Of a DNA stretch of 64,000 nucleotides, positions 1 through 8,823 are shown piece after piece. Made by a program: the position numbers and the translations under genes. The notes under the pieces are model-generated. The model did no database searches, was not told where the DNA came from, and saw nothing but the letters and a program-made list of their open reading frames with translations. The DNA comes from Streptomyces narbonensis. Lineage in GTDB: Bacteria > Actinomycetota > Actinomycetes > Streptomycetales > Streptomycetaceae. The DNA lies in the NCBI RefSeq assembly GCF_014649015.1, contig NZ_BMSF01000004.1:62001-126000 (forward strand), written 5' to 3'. Each line of letters starts with the position of its first letter. Position 1 is the stretch's first letter.

Positions 1-2258
1 CGTACACCCGGACCCGGACGCCCCGCCGGCACCTCGCCGCCGCCGTCGTCGCCGTCCTGGCCGTCACCGCCGGCACGGCCCTGACGGTGGTCCCGGCCGC
101 CCACGCGGCCCCCGCGACCGCCACGCAGAACACCCAGGACACGGCGGCCCTCGCCACGCTCCCGAACGACTCGCGGATGGTCAGCGCCGGCTCCACCGGC
201 TTCCTCACCACGGTCCCGAACTACGCCGGGGACACGGACGAATACCGCTGGACCAACTACGAGACCGGCGCGACCACTCTCCTGAGCGCGCGGGAGACCT
301 CCTACTCCGGCAACAGTTCCGACATCGTCTTCGAGAGCAAGGCCGCCTCGCTCTCGTACACGGTCCGTGACATGACCCAGCCGGGCAACATGCTCAGGCC
401 GGCCATCTCGCTGAGCAACGGCTCCTACGTACGTGCCTTCCTCGGCTCGGCGCTCCTGGTCTCGACCGAGGACGACGAAACCGGTGACACCACCTTCGCC
501 CTGCTCCGCAACACCAACGGCTCCACGAAGTCCACGCCCGTGACCGGGCTGCCGTCCGACGCCCGCTACATCAGAGCCGCCGTCACCGCCCCCGGAACGG
601 CGACCGTCCGGTACACGACGGGGACGGTCGGCAACGTCCGCAACGGTGTGGCCGTCCTGGACACCCTCACGGGCCAGATCGTGGAGCAGCTCCCCGAGAT
701 CACCCAGGCGTCGCGCGACTCCACCTTCGCGTCGGCGACCCACTGGACCTGGGTCGAGTACCTCGGCAACGGCCGCGCCCGCCTCGCCACCGCCCCGCGC
801 GGCGGCGGCGACACGCCCACGTACACCGACCTGGGTCCCCTCGGCGGCGGCTCGGGCCTGCAGACGAGCATCCTCGGCGACTGGGTGGCGTACTCCAGCA
901 CGCACTACGGCAACCCCGAGTCCCCGTCGGCGCTCTACCCGCTGATGGCCCGCCCCGTCGGCGGTGGCGAGCTGGTCCGGCTCCTCGACCACGTCCAGTC
1001 CGCGACGACCGCCCCCGACGGCTCCCTCGTCGTGCGCGGCGGCACGCTCGCCCAGGGCGAGGGCGTCTACCGGATCACCCCGAACGGCGAGAACGGCGCG
1101 CCGACCGTCGAGATGGTCGCGACCACGAACGCCCCGACGGCGCTCGGTCTCGTCTCCCACGACATCCCCGCCACGGTCGACCTCGACAAGAACGGCGGCC
1201 GGGCCACCTTCAACTTCGTCCTGACCCATTCCTATGTCCAGGGCTCGCTCACCCTGCGGCACGTCCGCACCGGGAAGTCCCAGAAGATCGACTTCAGGAC
1301 CACGGTCGGCAACACGAGCACCGGGAACAAGGTCACGGTCAACTGGTCGGGGCAGACCGACTGGACCGCCGCCTTCAACGGCGACTACACCTGGGAGTTC
1401 CGCGCCACGCCGAACAGCGGCATCGGCCCGGAGCTGACGAAGACCGGCACCTTCAAGGTGGTCCGCAAGGCCGCGCTGCACGACTACAGCGACAACGGCA
1501 CCCCGGACATCCTGTCCCGCGACCCCTCGGGCCGGCTGTGGCGCGACGACGTCCTCAACTTCCGTACGGAGGACGGCGTCCCCACCTCCGAGCACAAGCT
1601 GCTCGGCTCCGGCTGGAACGCCTACACCCAGATCGAGGCCGTCGGGAACGTCGCCGGCGGGCCCGTCTCCGACGTCGTCGCCCGGGACCGGGACGGCGCG
1701 CTCTGGCTGTACCTCGGCAAGGGCGACGGCACCTTCGCGGCCCGGACGAAGATCGGCACCGGCTGGAACACGTACAACAAGATCACCGGCGGCAGTGACG
1801 TCAACGGCGACGGCTGGGCCGACCTCCTCGCCACCGACACCACCGGCGTCCTCTGGGCCTACAAGGGCACGGGCAACTGGCGCGCGCCCTACGGCGCCCG
1901 GACCAAGGTCGGCGGCGGCTGGGGCACCATGAACCAGATCACCGCCGTCGGCAACCTCGGCGGCACCGCGCACGGCGACCTCCTCGCCCGCGACACCGGC
2001 GGCGTCCTCTGGCTCTACCCGGGCACGGGCGGCACCGCCCTCGGCAGCCGCGTGCGCGTCGGCGGCGGCTGGGGCGCCTACCCCCACCTGGTCGGCTCCG
2101 GCGACGTCAACGGCGACGGCCGCAACGACGTCCTGGCGTACGGCCCGAGCGGATCGTTCTACTACCCGGGCACGGGCAACCTCTCGGCGCCCATCGGGGT
2201 CCGCACCGGCATCCCGGTCTTCGTCGGGGGCTCGCCCGACATCAACCTGATCGCCTAG
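1..2258 (+). CDS. Secreted FG-GAP/VCBS-repeat protein, 5' end cut by window edge
   Basis: The reading frame is already open at base 3, so the true start lies left of the window; a GTG at 87 falls inside the signal peptide and is not the start. The visible 751 residues begin with an Arg-rich then Ala/Val-rich export signal ending near AHAA. A long beta-rich N-terminal region follows, then a FlgD-like Ig segment (motif DYTWEFRATP) and about five FG-GAP/VCBS repeats with calcium-loop motifs such as DVNGDGWAD and DVNGDGRND. Such repeats form extracellular beta-propellers; no catalytic motif is visible. The next gene and the one at 6560 are paralogues. Function is unknown; surface or secreted binding is an inference. 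Confidence 0.9.
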   Translation, partial: YTRTRTPRRHLAAAVVAVLAVTAGTALTVVPAAHAAPATATQNTQDTAALATLPNDSRMVSAGSTGFLTTVPNYAGDTDEYRWTNYETGATTLLSARETSYSGNSSDIVFESKAASLSYTVRDMTQPGNMLRPAISLSNGSYVRAFLGSALLVSTEDDETGDTTFALLRNTNGSTKSTPVTGLPSDARYIRAAVTAPGTATVRYTTGTVGNVRNGVAVLDTLTGQIVEQLPEITQASRDSTFASATHWTWVEYLGNGRARLATAPRGGGDTPTYTDLGPLGGGSGLQTSILGDWVAYSSTHYGNPESPSALYPLMARPVGGGELVRLLDHVQSATTAPDGSLVVRGGTLAQGEGVYRITPNGENGAPTVEMVATTNAPTALGLVSHDIPATVDLDKNGGRATFNFVLTHSYVQGSLTLRHVRTGKSQKIDFRTTVGNTSTGNKVTVNWSGQTDWTAAFNGDYTWEFRATPNSGIGPELTKTGTFKVVRKAALHDYSDNGTPDILSRDPSGRLWRDDVLNFRTEDGVPTSEHKLLGSGWNAYTQIEAVGNVAGGPVSDVVARDRDGALWLYLGKGDGTFAARTKIGTGWNTYNKITGGSDVNGDGWADLLATDTTGVLWAYKGTGNWRAPYGARTKVGGGWGTMNQITAVGNLGGTAHGDLLARDTGGVLWLYPGTGGTALGSRVRVGGGWGAYPHLVGSGDVNGDGRNDVLAYGPSGSFYYPGTGNLSAPIGVRTGIPVFVGGSPDINLIA

Positions 2259-2307
2259 CCCGAACAAGCAGGCGAGGCCGTACAACCCTTGATCCCGATC
2301 ACGGGTC

Positions 2308-2348
2308 CAACCGGGCGTGGCACTCGCCACGCCCGGTTGTCTTGGGGG
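2308..2348 (+). promoter_or_regulatory. Perfect 14-bp hairpin abutting the ribosome site (leader copy 1)
   Basis: Arms 2308-2321 (CAACCGGGCGTGGC) and 2326-2339 are fully complementary with a 4-base loop, and the ribosome site TTGGGGG begins 2-3 bases later. It lies 49 bases after the previous stop, so it could terminate that gene, or shape translation of the next. A homologous copy at 4663 keeps the stem with an A-T to G-C pair exchange, which argues for selection on the RNA or DNA structure. Confidence 0.7.
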
Positions 2349-2357
2349 TAATTCACC

Positions 2358-4610
2358 GTGCAGAACCGTTTGTCCGCCCGTCGTCGCCGCCACCTCACCG
2401 CGGCCGTCGCCGTAGCCCTCGCCGCCGCCTGCGCGGGCACGCTCACGTCGGGCGTGGCCCTCGCCACCACCGGGACGACGGCCGCCGTTTCGAGCGGTAC
2501 GGCCCAGGAGAGCGTCGCCGCGCTCCTGCCGAACTCGTCCGTGATCGGCAACGGACCGACGGGCTTCCTGTCCGTCCGCTGGGCCGCCCCCTCCGGCGGG
2601 CAGTCGGAGTACCGATGGACGCGGTACAAGGACGGCGTCACCACCCTCCTGCCCGCGGGCACGTACGAGGGCAGCGCCGGCTCGGACGTGATCGTGAAGA
2701 GGGTCAACGGGGCGACGCACCACCTGTACGACATGGCCACGGGCGCCGCCCCCGTCGTCATCGACACCACCTCGGTCGGTGCGACCGCAAGGCTCGTACG
2801 GGCCGAGGGCTCGACCCTCGTCATGGAGGTCCCGCGCGCCGGGGGCGGCTCGGACGTCCACCTCGTCGCCAAGGCGGCCGACGGGACCCTCCTGAACCGC
2901 AAGGTCTCCGGGGTTCCCGCCACCACCTCCGTCCGCTATTACCACCCGGTCGCGCCGGGCGAGCTGCTCGTCCGCTACTGGGACGCCACCCAGAGCGTCC
3001 TGCGCGCGCTCCTCGTGGACGTCGCCACGGCCAAGGTCGCGGAGAACCGGGTGCTCACCGATGGCATCGCGAGCCCCGACGTGACCGCCTCCGCCACCCA
3101 TGTGATCTGGGGCGAGTACGCCCGCGACACCACCACGGCCCTCTGGCTGGCCAAGCGCGGCCAGGAGGGCGCCACGCGGGTCCCCGTGGGCTCGGACGCG
3201 TCGCTGGCGCTCGGGGTCCTGGGCGACGACTGGGTGGCGTACGGCGATCCGCGAGGGTTCGCGAAGGCCGAGCCCAACCCCCTGCACGCCCTGACGGTCC
3301 GCTCGCTGACCGACGGCCGCACGGTCAAGCTCCTCGACCTCGTGCACCGTGTCGTCCCCACCGGCGACGACACCCTCCTCGTCCAGGGCGCCACGCTCGC
3401 GCAGGGCGAGGGCCTCTACCGGCTCACCGTGGGCGCGGACGGCGAACCGGCCGCCACCCTCGTCGCGAGCACGGGCCGCCCCCTCGTGTACACGGTCACC
3501 GGCGTGACGATCCCCGCGACCGTCGACTTCTCCGTCGCCAAGAACGGCGTGCCGCTGAAGGTGCAGGGCAGCGGCAGCAGCCTCGGGAAGGTGACCCTGG
3601 AGCTGACGCACACGGCGACGGGGGCCCGCGCGACCCTGGGCGGCACGGCCACGCAGGGGGCCGTCAGCCTGAACTGGGACGGCACCTTCGACAACGGCAC
3701 GGCCGTCCACAACGGCGACTACACCTGGCGACTGACGACCGTGCCCTGCAACGGGATCGGCGAGAAGGCGGAGCTGAAGGGCTCGCTCAGGGTCATCGGC
3801 CGGCCGGCGGACCACGACTTCTCGAACAGCACCTCGCCCGACCTGCTCTTCCGCAACGGCGGCCGGCTCTCCGTCTTCGACGCCCGACAGGTCCTGGACA
3901 GCAACACGACGGCCCCGCTGTCGGAGGTCGTCGTCGGATCCGGCTGGGACACGTACGACCGGATCGTCACCCCCGGAAACCTGGGCGGCTCCGTCCACGC
4001 CGACCTGCTCGGCCGGGACAGGGACGGCGTGCTGTGGTCGTACCAGGGCACCGGCAACCCGTCCGTCCCCTTCAAGACGCGTACGAGGGTGGGCGGCGGC
4101 TGGGGGATCTACAACCACCTCACCGCCGGCCTCGACGTCAGCGGAGACGGCCGCCGCGACCTCCTGGCCGCCGACAAGGCCGGCGTCCTGTGGGTCTACA
4201 AGGGCACGGGCTCCCCCACCTCGCCCTTCCGGCCGCGCGTGAAGGTCGGCGGCGGCTGGGGCATCTACAACAAGATCACCGCCACCGGGAACATCGGCGG
4301 CGGCCCCGCCGGAGACCTCATCGCCCGCGACAGGAACGGCGACGACTGGCTCTACCTCGGCAAGGGCGACGGCACCTTCGCGGCCCGGACCCGGATCAGC
4401 GGCAACTGGGGCTACTACACCGACCTGATCGCCGTCGGTGACGCCGACCGCGACGGCCGTTCCGACCTCGTCGTCCGTCATGTGACCGGCGGCGACACCG
4501 GCAGCCTCCTCTTCTACCCCGGCAGCGGCGACTGGCGGAACCCCTTCCCGAAGGAGGAGCGGATCGACGCGTCGCGGCGGTTCGTCCGCGACGGCTCCCT
4601 GATGTTCTGA
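2358..4610 (+). CDS. Secreted FG-GAP/VCBS-repeat protein (paralogue 2)
   Basis: 750 residues from a GTG preceded by TTGGGGG. The N-terminus (MQNRLSARRRR, then an Ala/Val core ending near TSGVALA) is an export signal. The middle is a beta-rich domain that pairs along its length with the genes at 1 and 6560. A FlgD-like element (NGDYTWRL, about residues 455-460) follows, then VCBS repeats containing DVSGDGRRD and DADRDGRSD and recurring GGGWGIYN blocks. No enzyme motif is seen. It likely acts outside the cell as a beta-propeller binding protein. Its first 11 codons and leader hairpin recur before a broken copy directly downstream, so this gene was duplicated in place. Confidence 0.9.
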   Translation: MQNRLSARRRRHLTAAVAVALAAACAGTLTSGVALATTGTTAAVSSGTAQESVAALLPNSSVIGNGPTGFLSVRWAAPSGGQSEYRWTRYKDGVTTLLPAGTYEGSAGSDVIVKRVNGATHHLYDMATGAAPVVIDTTSVGATARLVRAEGSTLVMEVPRAGGGSDVHLVAKAADGTLLNRKVSGVPATTSVRYYHPVAPGELLVRYWDATQSVLRALLVDVATAKVAENRVLTDGIASPDVTASATHVIWGEYARDTTTALWLAKRGQEGATRVPVGSDASLALGVLGDDWVAYGDPRGFAKAEPNPLHALTVRSLTDGRTVKLLDLVHRVVPTGDDTLLVQGATLAQGEGLYRLTVGADGEPAATLVASTGRPLVYTVTGVTIPATVDFSVAKNGVPLKVQGSGSSLGKVTLELTHTATGARATLGGTATQGAVSLNWDGTFDNGTAVHNGDYTWRLTTVPCNGIGEKAELKGSLRVIGRPADHDFSNSTSPDLLFRNGGRLSVFDARQVLDSNTTAPLSEVVVGSGWDTYDRIVTPGNLGGSVHADLLGRDRDGVLWSYQGTGNPSVPFKTRTRVGGGWGIYNHLTAGLDVSGDGRRDLLAADKAGVLWVYKGTGSPTSPFRPRVKVGGGWGIYNKITATGNIGGGPAGDLIARDRNGDDWLYLGKGDGTFAARTRISGNWGYYTDLIAVGDADRDGRSDLVVRHVTGGDTGSLLFYPGSGDWRNPFPKEERIDASRRFVRDGSLMF

Positions 4611-4662
4611 CCCGCCCACCGCCCCACGCGGCCGAAGAGTCGTACAACCACTGATCACCCTC

Positions 4663-4702
4663 CGACCGGGCGTGGCACGCCACGCCCGGTCGTCCTGGGG
4701 GT
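4663..4702 (+). promoter_or_regulatory. 14-bp leader hairpin (copy 2)
   Basis: Arms 4663-4676 and 4679-4692 form a perfect stem followed by the ribosome site CTGGGGG. It is homologous to the 2308 hairpin. The second stem pair is A-T in copy 1 and G-C here, a compensatory change. It now precedes only a gene remnant, and it may still end transcription from the gene that stops at 4610. Confidence 0.65.
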
Positions 4703-4710
4703 ACTTCACC

Positions 4711-4886
4711 GTGCAAAACCGTTTGTCCGCCCGTCGCCGTCGGCGTCACCTCGTCGCCGGCCGCGGCGACGAGGTCGTCGTGTACGGCGGCAGCGGCGAC
4801 TGGCGCGTGCCGTTCGCCCTCGGGTCGGCCACCCCGCTCCCGGCGGACCTCGCCCACGGACGCCCGACGCCGTACCGACCCCGGAG
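4711..4886 (+). pseudogene. Deleted VCBS-repeat gene: signal start joined to last repeat
   Basis: A GTG at 4711, with the same leader and first codons as the gene at 2358 (MQNRLSARRRRR), is followed after about 20 codons by VVVYGGSGDWRVPF. That segment matches the final repeat of the 2358 protein (FYPGSGDWRNPF). About 700 codons in between are missing. The frame stays open to 4989 but runs antisense over the neighbouring ATPase gene, so no sensible product is expected. It is best read as the scar of recombination between paralogues. Confidence 0.75.
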
Positions 4887-5297
4887 CTACCGGCAGACGA
4901 GCGGGACGGCCGCCCAGACCGTCTTGCCGACGGACCGGTCCTTCACGCCCCACGTGGTGGACAGGGCGGCCACCAGCACCAGCCCGTAGCCGCCCTCGTC
5001 GGGCTGCCCGGCCGGTGACGGGCGGCGCTCGCCCCGCGCGTCGGAGAGCTCGATCCGTACGTGCTCGTCGCCGCGCTCCATCCGCACCTCGAAATCCCGC
5101 CCCCGCACCCGGCCGTGCAGGGCGGCGTTGTTGGCGAGCTCGGCGACGACCTGCTCGGCCGCCTCGGCGGCGGAGCCGGTCACGCCCCAGTCGTGGAGCT
5201 GCTGTACGGCGAGTAGCCGCGCCAGCCGCGCGCCCCGGCGCGTGGCCGAGAGCCGGAGCGTGAACTCACCGGTTGGAGTGGTCGTTTCGGACTTCAT
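4887..5297 (-). CDS. RsbW-like ATP-binding regulatory protein
   Basis: 136 residues forming a stand-alone GHKL (HATPase_c) domain of the anti-sigma/serine-kinase type common in Streptomyces. The N box is VVAELANNAALHG (about residues 49-61), a D-A-R-G motif stands in the G1 position, and GGYGLVLV is the G2-like lid. There is no sensor or dimerisation domain, so it is a cytoplasmic switch protein rather than a sensor kinase. It is divergent from the XRE-DUF397 pair at 5389, a recurrent Streptomyces arrangement. Partner and target cannot be read from sequence. Confidence 0.88.
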   Translation of the reverse strand: MKSETTTPTGEFTLRLSATRRGARLARLLAVQQLHDWGVTGSAAEAAEQVVAELANNAALHGRVRGRDFEVRMERGDEHVRIELSDARGERRPSPAGQPDEGGYGLVLVAALSTTWGVKDRSVGKTVWAAVPLVCR

Positions 5298-5388
5298 GCC
5301 CCAGAGCCTGCTGGCCGCGACCTACCCTGAACAGCAGCGACGCGACGACGCTGAGTCACTGTACGGGTGCGCCAAGAGGGCGGTACGG

Positions 5389-6252
5389 ATGTCGGGGAAC
5401 GTGGAGGAGCGGCCGGAACGGCCCTCCGAGGTGGACGGTACGGCGCACCTGTTTCGTGCGCTCGGGAAGATCATCAAGGTCCTGCGGAAGAACGCGGGCC
5501 TGAGCCAGACGGAGCTGGCGGAGATCACCCATTGCAGCGAGGACCTGATCTCCTCGATCGAGCGGGGCGTACGGACTCCCCAGCCGGACTTCCTGGTGCG
5601 GGTGGACCCGGTGTTGAACGCGGGTGGGGTGCTGATCGCGGCGGTGGACGACGTGCGGGAGGCGCTGGCCAAGGCACGGGTGCGGCATCCGGACTGGTTC
5701 CGGAGCTTCGCGAAGGCCGAGGCGGAGGCGGTGGCGTTGCACTACTACGAAGTGCAGGCCGTGCCGGGCATTCTGCAGACTCCCAGCTATGCGGAGAGCG
5801 TGTTCCGCCATCGACGTCCCCTCTACGACGAGGAGACGATCGGAACGCGGTTGGCCGACCGCCTCGCCCGTCAGGTCATCCTGGAAAGGTGGCCCTCGCC
5901 GACGATGAGCTTCGTGATCGAGGAGGCGGTGCTGCGCCGCCCGCTGGGCGGCCGGGACGCCTTCCGCAAGCAGCTACGGCGCCTCGTCGAGGTCGCCCGG
6001 ATGCGGACCGTACACCTCCAGGTCATGCCCATCGACCGCGAGGAACACCCGGCTCTCGGTGGGGCGTTCACCCTTCTCACGCCCAAGGGGCGACGGGAGG
6101 TCGCGTACACCGAGAGCTACGGACATCCTCGGCTGATCACCGACCCGGAAGAGGTGCGCATGTACACCGAGCGCTATGGGATCATCCGGGCGCAGGCACT
6201 CACGCCACACGAGTCCCTGGAGTTGATCGAGAAGATGCTGGGAGAGCTATGA
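5389..6252 (+). CDS. XRE-family regulator with DUF5753 C-terminal domain
   Basis: 287 residues from the ATG at 5389, which has AAGAGGG upstream; the open frame extends further left but that part overlaps the divergent ATPase gene and is not typical of the family. Residues about 25-80 form an XRE helix-turn-helix (LSQTELAEITHCSEDLISSIERG). The rest is the DUF5753 ligand-response domain (YYEVQAVPGILQTPSYAE and VMPIDREEHPALGGAFTLL). The family size is usually 270-290. Its stop overlaps the start of the DUF397 gene as ATGA, so the two are translated together. Known relatives act with DUF397 proteins in development and antibiotic control. Confidence 0.92.
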   Translation: MSGNVEERPERPSEVDGTAHLFRALGKIIKVLRKNAGLSQTELAEITHCSEDLISSIERGVRTPQPDFLVRVDPVLNAGGVLIAAVDDVREALAKARVRHPDWFRSFAKAEAEAVALHYYEVQAVPGILQTPSYAESVFRHRRPLYDEETIGTRLADRLARQVILERWPSPTMSFVIEEAVLRRPLGGRDAFRKQLRRLVEVARMRTVHLQVMPIDREEHPALGGAFTLLTPKGRREVAYTESYGHPRLITDPEEVRMYTERYGIIRAQALTPHESLELIEKMLGEL

Positions 6253-6497
6253 GCACCACGGATCTGGCCTGGTTCAAGAGCAGCTACAGCGACGGCGAGG
6301 GCGGCAACTGCATCGAGATCGCCTACGACTGGCGGAAGTCCAGCTACAGCGGCGGCGAGGGCGGCAACTGCATCGAAGTCGCCGCCCACCCCACCACCGT
6401 CCACCTCCGCGACTCCAAGGTCCCCCACGGCCCCCGACTCGCCGTCACCCCCGCGACGTGGGCCGCCTTCGTCTCGTACGCTGCGGAGGAATCGTAA
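6249..6497 (+). CDS. DUF397 protein with duplicated N-terminal motif
   Basis: 82 residues, start overlapping the XRE stop. DUF397 proteins normally carry one WxKSSYSxGEGGNCxE motif followed by VRDSK and AWxAFV. Here the first motif occurs twice in tandem (residues 8-27 and 28-47) before a single HLRDSK...TWAAFVSY end. The protein is therefore about 20 residues longer than usual. It is expected to work as partner or antagonist of the XRE regulator encoded just upstream. Confidence 0.9.
   Translation: MSTTDLAWFKSSYSDGEGGNCIEIAYDWRKSSYSGGEGGNCIEVAAHPTTVHLRDSKVPHGPRLAVTPATWAAFVSYAAEES
6270..6389 (+). repeat. 60-bp in-frame tandem duplication inside the DUF397 gene
   Basis: Units 6270-6329 and 6330-6389 are each 20 codons and encode WFKSSYSDGEGGNCIE and WRKSSYSGGEGGNCIE versions. 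The high identity over the Ser-Tyr-Ser to Asn-Cys-Ile-Glu stretch points to a fairly recent duplication. Confidence 0.85.
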
Positions 6498-6505
6498 AGA
6501 TCGTT

Positions 6506-6550
6506 AGCGGGCACGGTGTCGTGTAGCTCCGCGCCCGCTTCGCAGGGGGG
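6506..6550 (+). promoter_or_regulatory. Leader inverted repeat before VCBS gene 3
   Basis: AGCGGGC (6506-6512) pairs with GCCCGCT (6533-6539) around a 20-base loop, ending just before the ribosome site CAGGGGGG at 6543-6550. The sequence is unrelated to the hairpins at 2308 and 4663 but the position is the same. It may instead close the DUF397 transcript. Confidence 0.45.
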
Positions 6551-6559
6551 CAACACACC

Positions 6560-8758
6560 ATGAACCACGCGCACATACGCGGCCGTCGGCTCGCCGTGGC
6601 CGTCACCGCCGTGCTCGCCGTCTCCGCCGTCGGCGGGACGCTGGTCACCGCTCCGGTCGCCGAGGCGGCCGTCGCAGCGGCGACGCAGGACGCGAGCATC
6701 ACGCTTCCGGCCGGCGAGAAGCTCGTCAGTTCCGGGAGCACCGGGTTCCTCACCTCGAAGGACGACGGCGCGGGTGGGACCGAGCTGACGTGGACGCGGT
6801 TCGCCGACGGCAACAGGACGCCGATTCCGGGGACGCTCGCCTACAAGAGCCGCTCGGACACGGTCATCACCCGTGAGGGGAATCGTTTCGTCCTGCGGGA
6901 CATGAGCGTCAGCATGTTCACGACCTACGTGGAGCCGACCGGGATCGGGACGGAGTACACGGTCGTCGGGGCGGCCGGCTCGACGCTCTACCTCAGCGTC
7001 CCCAACCGGTACGAGGGCAACGACCTCTACCGGCTCACCCGTGTGAACGGCGTGCAGCAGCAGGAGCAGATCTCGACCCACCCCACCGCCACCACCTACA
7101 AGGTCGCGGCGGACTCGCTCTCCACCGTGTTCGTGTTCTTCACGCAGCCCGCCGGCTTCGGCCAGACCGGGTACTACCGCGCGCTGACGGACATCACCGG
7201 CAACTTCATGCGGCCCGAGCGGAGCACGCAGGCCTTCGACCCGGCCACCGTCACCGCCGCCATCAGCCCGACGTACAGCGCCTGGACGGAGCACGTGGAC
7301 GGCGTCACACGGGTGGCCGTGGAGAAGCGGAGCGAGTTCGAGCCCTTCACACGCATCTCCCTTGGCGCGGGCAAGAGCGGGGTCGTCGTCGGGTTCAACG
7401 GCGACTGGGTGCTGTACGGGGTGCCGGGCGGGCTCACCGCCCCCACTCCCAACCCGCAGTACGCGCTCACCGCGCACAACGTCCTCACGGGCGAGAAGAT
7501 GACGCTGCTCGACCACTTCACGTCGACGTCGACCGCACCCGACGGCAGCGTCTACGTCCAGGGCGGGAAGGCGTCCGACGGCGAGGGGCTGTTCAAGATC
7601 GCGGAAGGCGGCTATCCGCAGGCCTCGCTGATCGCGGCCACCCCCGGCGCGTCGACCAACCCGGCCGTCCTCCGCAGCACCGTCCCCGCCGTGGCCGAGC
7701 TCGACCGCAACGGCGGTCAGGTCGCCATGGAGTGGGAACTCTCGCGGTACAACGTGAACATGGACGTCACCCTGCGGCACACCGTGACCGGGAAGACGTT
7801 CACGAAGCGGCTCACGCGGCCCGCCGCCCCCGCGCGGCTCACCTGGGACGGGCTCGTCGACGGGGCCAGCGCCCCGAACGGCGACTACACCTGGCAGGTC
7901 ACCCTCACGCCGGCCAACGGCATCGGGTACCCGGGATACGCCTCCGGCGCCTTCAAGGTCGTCCGCAAGGCCAACCCGCACGACTTCAACGACAACGGCT
8001 CGCCGGACCTGCTCGCACGGGACGCTTCGGGCGTGCTGTGGCGGGACGACCTGCTCGACTGGCCGGTGGGCGGTCAGGTGACGCCGGCGAAGCCCCGCGT
8101 GAAGATCGGTACGGGGTGGAACACGTACAACCTGATCGAGGCGGCCGGGAACAACGGCGGCTCCGCCGTCGGCGACGTCCTCGGGCGGGACACGGCCGGG
8201 GTGCTGTGGAACTACCCCGGCAAGGGCGACGGCACCTTCGGCACCCGGATCAAGGTCGGTCCCGGCTGGGGCATCTACAACAAGCTCGCCGGCGGGTCCG
8301 ACCTCAACGGTGACGGCAAGGCCGACCTCGTCGCCACCGACGCGTCCGGCGTGCTGTGGTTCTACAAGGGCACGGGCAGCTCCACCGCGCCGTACGCGGG
8401 CCGGGTGAAGGTCGGGTCCGGCTGGGGCGTCTACAACCAGCTGACGGCCGTCGGGAACATCGCCGGCGGAGTCGCCGGCGACCTCGTCGCACGGGACGCG
8501 GCGGGCGTGCTGTGGCTGTACCTCGGGAAGGGCGACGGGACGTTCGCGGCCCGGACGAAGATCGGTACGGGCTGGGGCGGTTACAGCCAGATGGTGGGCG
8601 TCGGCGACGCGAACAACGACGGCCGGAACGACCTCGTCGCCTACGGGTCGGCGGGGACGCACGTCTTCCTCGGGACGGGTTCGTGGGCGGCGCCGTTCAC
8701 GAAGACCGTGACCTCGCTGTACGCGGGCGAGGGGACCAGGTTCACGTCGGTGTCGTGA
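6560..8758 (+). CDS. Secreted FG-GAP/VCBS-repeat protein (paralogue 3)
   Basis: 732 residues with an ATG start behind GGGGGG. Export signal at 1-35 (RRLAVAVTAVLAVSAVGGTL, then AEAAVAAA). The beta-rich middle domain and FlgD-like segment (NGDYTWQVTLTP) parallel the genes at 1 and 2358. The C-terminus has five repeats with DLNGDGKAD and DANNDGRND and the block KIGTGWNTYN or KVGSGWGVYN. No catalytic residues are evident. Codon use matches its neighbours. It is likely an exported calcium-binding propeller whose ligand is unknown. Confidence 0.9.
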   Translation: MNHAHIRGRRLAVAVTAVLAVSAVGGTLVTAPVAEAAVAAATQDASITLPAGEKLVSSGSTGFLTSKDDGAGGTELTWTRFADGNRTPIPGTLAYKSRSDTVITREGNRFVLRDMSVSMFTTYVEPTGIGTEYTVVGAAGSTLYLSVPNRYEGNDLYRLTRVNGVQQQEQISTHPTATTYKVAADSLSTVFVFFTQPAGFGQTGYYRALTDITGNFMRPERSTQAFDPATVTAAISPTYSAWTEHVDGVTRVAVEKRSEFEPFTRISLGAGKSGVVVGFNGDWVLYGVPGGLTAPTPNPQYALTAHNVLTGEKMTLLDHFTSTSTAPDGSVYVQGGKASDGEGLFKIAEGGYPQASLIAATPGASTNPAVLRSTVPAVAELDRNGGQVAMEWELSRYNVNMDVTLRHTVTGKTFTKRLTRPAAPARLTWDGLVDGASAPNGDYTWQVTLTPANGIGYPGYASGAFKVVRKANPHDFNDNGSPDLLARDASGVLWRDDLLDWPVGGQVTPAKPRVKIGTGWNTYNLIEAAGNNGGSAVGDVLGRDTAGVLWNYPGKGDGTFGTRIKVGPGWGIYNKLAGGSDLNGDGKADLVATDASGVLWFYKGTGSSTAPYAGRVKVGSGWGVYNQLTAVGNIAGGVAGDLVARDAAGVLWLYLGKGDGTFAARTKIGTGWGGYSQMVGVGDANNDGRNDLVAYGSAGTHVFLGTGSWAAPFTKTVTSLYAGEGTRFTSVS

Positions 8759-8771
8759 CGCTCCCCCAGTA

Positions 8772-8794
8772 GCGCGACGCCCGGGCGGTCGCGC
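8772..8794 (+). terminator. Stem-loop after VCBS gene 3
   Basis: GCGCGAC (8772-8778) pairs with GTCGCGC (8788-8794) over a 9-base, itself GC-palindromic loop, 14 bases past the stop at 8758. There is no T tract, as is usual in Streptomyces. Confidence 0.5.
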
Positions 8795-8823
8795 CCCGGA
8801 CGGCTCGCCGTAGCATCCGGGGC

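Noticed and set aside
6344..8662. Very long minus-strand open frame opposite VCBS gene 3
   Set aside because: Arg/Gly/Asp-rich composition, no domain and no ribosome site; it is the usual GC-driven shadow of the plus-strand gene.
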